NCBI GenBank assembly: GCA_009784145.1
Contig: WRCI01000083.1
Span: forward strand, 1-7,325
Direction of reading: 5' to 3'
Origin: Methanobrevibacter sp.
GTDB taxonomy: Archaea > Methanobacteriota > Methanobacteria > Methanobacteriales > Methanobacteriaceae
Length of the DNA: 7,325 nt
Shown: piece after piece, positions 5,325 to 7,325 of the stretch
How positions within the stretch are numbered: position 1 is the first letter of the stretch
Layout of the letters: the number at the start of each line of letters is the position of its first letter
Program-made: the position numbers and the translations under genes
The notes under the pieces: generated by a model
The model's database searches: none
What the model was told of the DNA's origin: nothing
Seen by the model: the letters and a program-made list of their open reading frames with translations, nothing else

Positions 5325-6095
5325 ATCAAATTAAAAGTATCAATCATTGGAATAATATTTATTGTGGCTGTAATGGCTTCAATAACAACTGTATCTGCAG
5401 CAGATGATTCAATAATTTCTATGAAAATATCTGAAGGAGATTCTATTGCTAAAAATAAAGGACATGATGCAATTAGAATAAATGCTAATCAAAAAATCAA
5501 ATATCATTCTTTTTCTGAAAATCTTTTTGGAAATAATGCAACAGTTACAAAAGCTACTTGGAATTTTGGTGATAAAAGTAAAGTAAAGAAAAGAGTAAAT
5601 GCTACTCACACATACAAAAAAGCTGGATGGTATACTCTTAAATTACAAGTAACTGAAATTAATGCAGGCAATATTAATGTTATAGGAAATTATACAAAGA
5701 CTTATAGAGTACAGGTAGTTAAAAGACCTGATCTTAAAATCAACCATAATAGATTCACATCTAAATCACTCTATTCTAGAGGAAATACTGTCTTTTTAAG
5801 AATAAGTATAAAGAATCAAGGAGCCAAAGTTGCTAAAGCAAACACTCTTGGACTTCATAATGGTAATAAAAAATTTAATCGCATAGATACAGCTAAAATC
5901 CCATCTATAAAAGCAGGAAAATCTGTTAAAGTAAGCATACCTTTGAATAAGATAATGGATATTAGAGCATCTGTTAAAGCTAACAATTTTGTTTTACAAA
6001 AAAAATACAGAAAAAATGGAATATTTTTAATGGCAGATTCTACTAATAGAGTATCTGAATCTGTCAAGTCTAACAATTTTTTACGAGTAGCTTAA
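5325..6095 (+). CDS. Secreted PKD + CARDB-like surface protein, paralogue 2 (non-canonical start)
   Basis: The middle paralogue, 256 residues from the proposed ATC start. Its signal peptide reads (M)KLKVSIIGIIFIVAVMAS, ending near TVSA|AD. Starting at GTG 5364 instead would leave 243 residues and cut the signal peptide to a short hydrophobic stub with no basic n-region and no nearby ribosome binding site; I reject that start. Numbered from GTG 5364, the PKD-like domain covers about 43-119 (WNFGDKSK at 66-73, HTYKKAGWYTLKL at 82-94) and the CARDB-like domain about 121-240 (PDLK, IKNQGAKVAKA, KAGKSV, ending ESVKSNN at 232-238). It lacks the Trp-containing insert that paralogues 1 and 3 share after the N-A-T-G segment. 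There is no membrane anchor. A secreted or wall-associated binding role is inferred. A decayed start codon is the main alternative to AUC initiation. Confidence 0.82.
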   Translation: MKLKVSIIGIIFIVAVMASITTVSAADDSIISMKISEGDSIAKNKGHDAIRINANQKIKYHSFSENLFGNNATVTKATWNFGDKSKVKKRVNATHTYKKAGWYTLKLQVTEINAGNINVIGNYTKTYRVQVVKRPDLKINHNRFTSKSLYSRGNTVFLRISIKNQGAKVAKANTLGLHNGNKKFNRIDTAKIPSIKAGKSVKVSIPLNKIMDIRASVKANNFVLQKKYRKNGIFLMADSTNRVSESVKSNNFLRVA

Positions 6096-6122
6096 ATCTT
6101 AAAATATGGTTTTAATAAGTTT

Positions 6123-6220
6123 AAAACTTTAGTAAATCAAGACTTTAATAAATTAAGACTTTAATAAATCAAAACTTTTAATAAATTAAGACTTTAATAA
6201 ATCAAAATTTTAACTAAATT
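6123..6220. repeat. 16-bp degenerate tandem repeat, about 5-6 copies
   Basis: Units near AAGACTTTAATAAATC lie at 6123-6138, 6139-6154, 6155-6170, 6171-6187 (17 bp), 6188-6203 and, decayed, 6204-6220. They differ at a few positions (AAAAC versus AAGAC, final T versus C, AGTAA versus AATAA). The TTTAATAAA in the units is only weakly TATA-like. The array fills most of the spacer before paralogue 3. Confidence 0.85.
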
Positions 6221-6235
6221 TAAGAAAATATTTGT

Positions 6236-7054
6236 TTGAATTTAAAAAGACGAGGTGATAATATAAAAACAAAAATAACTTTTTTAGGAATAATATTTAT
6301 AATATTTATAATAGCTTCAATATCAGTTGTTTCAGCTAAATCTATTAGTATGGATGGAAATTCTCTAATTCATTCTGATGATGAGAGTATAGTTTCTATT
6401 AGTTTAAATGATGCTATTATTCTTCCAAAAGAAGGAGATAATGTTTTTAAAATCAACAAAAAGTCAAGTTTTAAAGCTGCAATAAATAAAAATGCTGGTC
6501 CAACCATAAGATTAAGAAGTGCTGAATGGGAGTTTAGTGATGGAACTAAAAAGAGAGGAATTGATGTTTCCCATACATTTAAAAGACCTGGTGTTTATAC
6601 TATAAAATTGACTATTAATGCTACTGGAAATGAACCTAGTCGTGACCTTGGAGGGTATAATGTCACCCAATGGAGGGATTGTACTAAAATTTACAAAGTA
6701 TATGTTGAAGAAAAGGCAAACCTTGCTGTAAGAGGTTTAACTAGATTCAATGATAGAAAAGGAAATGTAGTTGCATTAAAGATAGTTGTAAGAAACATAG
6801 GTGTATTGGATGCAAAAGCAAGCCATTTAAGAATTTTCTATGGTCCAAATAAAAATTTAGCTATTAACAAAAACATAAATAAATTAGCAAAAACTGTTAG
6901 AGTAAAATCATTAAAAGCAGGAAAATCTGTAAGTATTTATGTAAAATTCTCAGTTCCTAAAAAATACAGAAACTTGCCTAAATTTGTAAGACTTGATTCT
7001 AGAAATGTGATATCTCAATTCAACACAGAAAACAATCTAATTAGCTTCACATAA
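6236..7054 (+). CDS. Secreted PKD + CARDB-like surface protein, paralogue 3
   Basis: Third paralogue; from TTG 6236 it has 272 residues, from the better-placed ATA 6263 it has 263. The signal peptide is K-T-K followed by ITFLGIIFIIFIIASISV (13-30), cleaved near VVSA|KS (34). The PKD-like domain (about 79-156) shows WEFSDG (98-103) and HTFKRPGVYTIKL (113-125). The CARDB-like domain (about 161-270) shows ANLAV, VRNIG, KAGKSV and a C-terminal DSRN...TENN in which the usual E-S before NN is lost. It is closest in layout to paralogue 1, sharing the Trp-containing insert (about 129-150). The TTG lies upstream of the Shine-Dalgarno GAGGTGAT (6252-6259) and would translate it as R-G-D, so it is an unlikely start. 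No anchor is visible. A long oligo-T terminator follows, so it is probably the last gene of the cluster. Confidence 0.87.
   Translation: MNLKRRGDNIKTKITFLGIIFIIFIIASISVVSAKSISMDGNSLIHSDDESIVSISLNDAIILPKEGDNVFKINKKSSFKAAINKNAGPTIRLRSAEWEFSDGTKKRGIDVSHTFKRPGVYTIKLTINATGNEPSRDLGGYNVTQWRDCTKIYKVYVEEKANLAVRGLTRFNDRKGNVVALKIVVRNIGVLDAKASHLRIFYGPNKNLAINKNINKLAKTVRVKSLKAGKSVSIYVKFSVPKKYRNLPKFVRLDSRNVISQFNTENNLISFT
6252..6259 (+). promoter_or_regulatory. Shine-Dalgarno of paralogue 3, pointing to an ATA start
   Basis: GAGGTGAT matches eight of the nine bases of the full archaeal anti-Shine-Dalgarno complement GGAGGTGAT. After AAT comes ATA (6263-6265), then AAA ACA AAA, the same geometry as in paralogues 1 and 2. 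No ATG, GTG or TTG follows before the mature protein. Confidence 0.65.
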
Positions 7055-7068
7055 ACTGAAATTTAGAT

Positions 7069-7130
7069 GTTTTTCTTTTATTTTTTTATTTTTCATTATT
7101 TATTTTATATTCTTTTTTCCTTAATTTTTC
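7069..7130 (+). terminator. Oligo-T terminator after paralogue 3
   Basis: Repeated T-runs of 4-7 bases begin 15 nt after the stop codon and continue to about 7130, matching factor-independent archaeal termination at U-tracts. No comparable tract follows paralogues 1 or 2. Confidence 0.65.
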
Positions 7131-7268
7131 AAGTTAATTCAATTTAATTTTTTATTCTTATTTATCAATATTTTTATTAATAGTTTTTTTAATTTTTCTG
7201 AAATTTCTTTTTAGTTTTCTTATTATTTTTTAAAATTTATATTAAATATAGATATAATTTTAAAAAAA

Positions 7269-7318
7269 AGTATAATATATAAGAATATACTATATAAAAG
7301 TCTATATAAAGAGTATAA
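7269..7318 (+). promoter_or_regulatory. Candidate tandem TATA boxes at the window end
   Basis: CTATATAAA occurs at 7290-7298 and 7302-7310, 12 bp apart, and AGTATAAT recurs on both sides (about 7269-7276 and 7312-7319). This looks like a duplicated promoter element for a gene beyond the window. No coding sequence is visible here. Confidence 0.35.
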
Positions 7319-7325
7319 TCTATAA

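Noticed and set aside
5409..5609. Minus-strand open frame opposite paralogue 2
   Set aside because: It is a shadow of the real coding strand, whose product matches the two neighbouring paralogues.
5855..6076. Second minus-strand open frame opposite paralogue 2
   Set aside because: It is a shadow of the CARDB-like coding region, and its composition mirrors the sense codons.
5364..6095. GTG 5364 as the start of paralogue 2
   Set aside because: It lies within the hydrophobic core of the signal peptide, lacks a Shine-Dalgarno at working distance, and leaves the strong site at 5311-5318 unused.

Overview
The window looks like a very AT-rich methanogenic archaeon, most like Methanobacteriaceae (Methanobrevibacter or a near relative). 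Three things point there: a short archaeal-type adenylosuccinate synthetase of 340 residues, strong GGAGGTGAT-type ribosome binding sites with TATA-box rather than -35/-10 promoters, and secreted PKD plus CARDB-like surface proteins. This is inferred from content, not from a database match.

Layout. Bases 1-124 are five perfect 24-bp tandem repeats, each with a TAGGAG ribosome binding site, running straight into thiD (125-904, +), a stand-alone HMP/HMP-P kinase of thiamine synthesis. After a hairpin plus U-rich terminator comes a 51-codon gene (1151-1306, +). It is convergent with, and overlaps by 11 bp, a TacT-like GNAT acetyltransferase gene (1296-1868, -); together they look like an acetyltransferase toxin-antitoxin pair in an unusual tail-to-tail arrangement. 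An AT-rich spacer holds the purA terminator and the GNAT promoter region. purA follows on the minus strand (2315-3337), with a 9-bp-arm inverted repeat next to its probable TATA box. A 927-bp gene-free region (3338-4264) holds a 17-bp tandem duplication, three degenerate 29-bp repeats and several inverted repeats.

The right third carries three tandem paralogues on the plus strand (4265-5149, about 5325-6095, 6236-7054). Each has a Sec signal peptide, a PKD-like domain and a CARDB-like C-terminal domain, and no visible membrane anchor. Their spacers hold different tandem repeats (a 32-bp unit carrying a TATA box, and a 16-bp unit). A long oligo-T terminator is seen only after the third gene, so the three may be partly co-transcribed.

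The most striking observation is that in all three paralogues a strong Shine-Dalgarno sequence is followed, 7-8 nt later, by ATA, ATC and ATA, exactly where the initiator Met of a normal signal peptide (then K-T-K or K-L-K) should be. The middle gene has no ATG, GTG or TTG upstream of its signal peptide. This suggests non-canonical AUA/AUC initiation shared by the family. A second theme is that different intergenic tandem repeats duplicate expression signals: a ribosome binding site before thiD, and TATA boxes before the second paralogue and at the window end.
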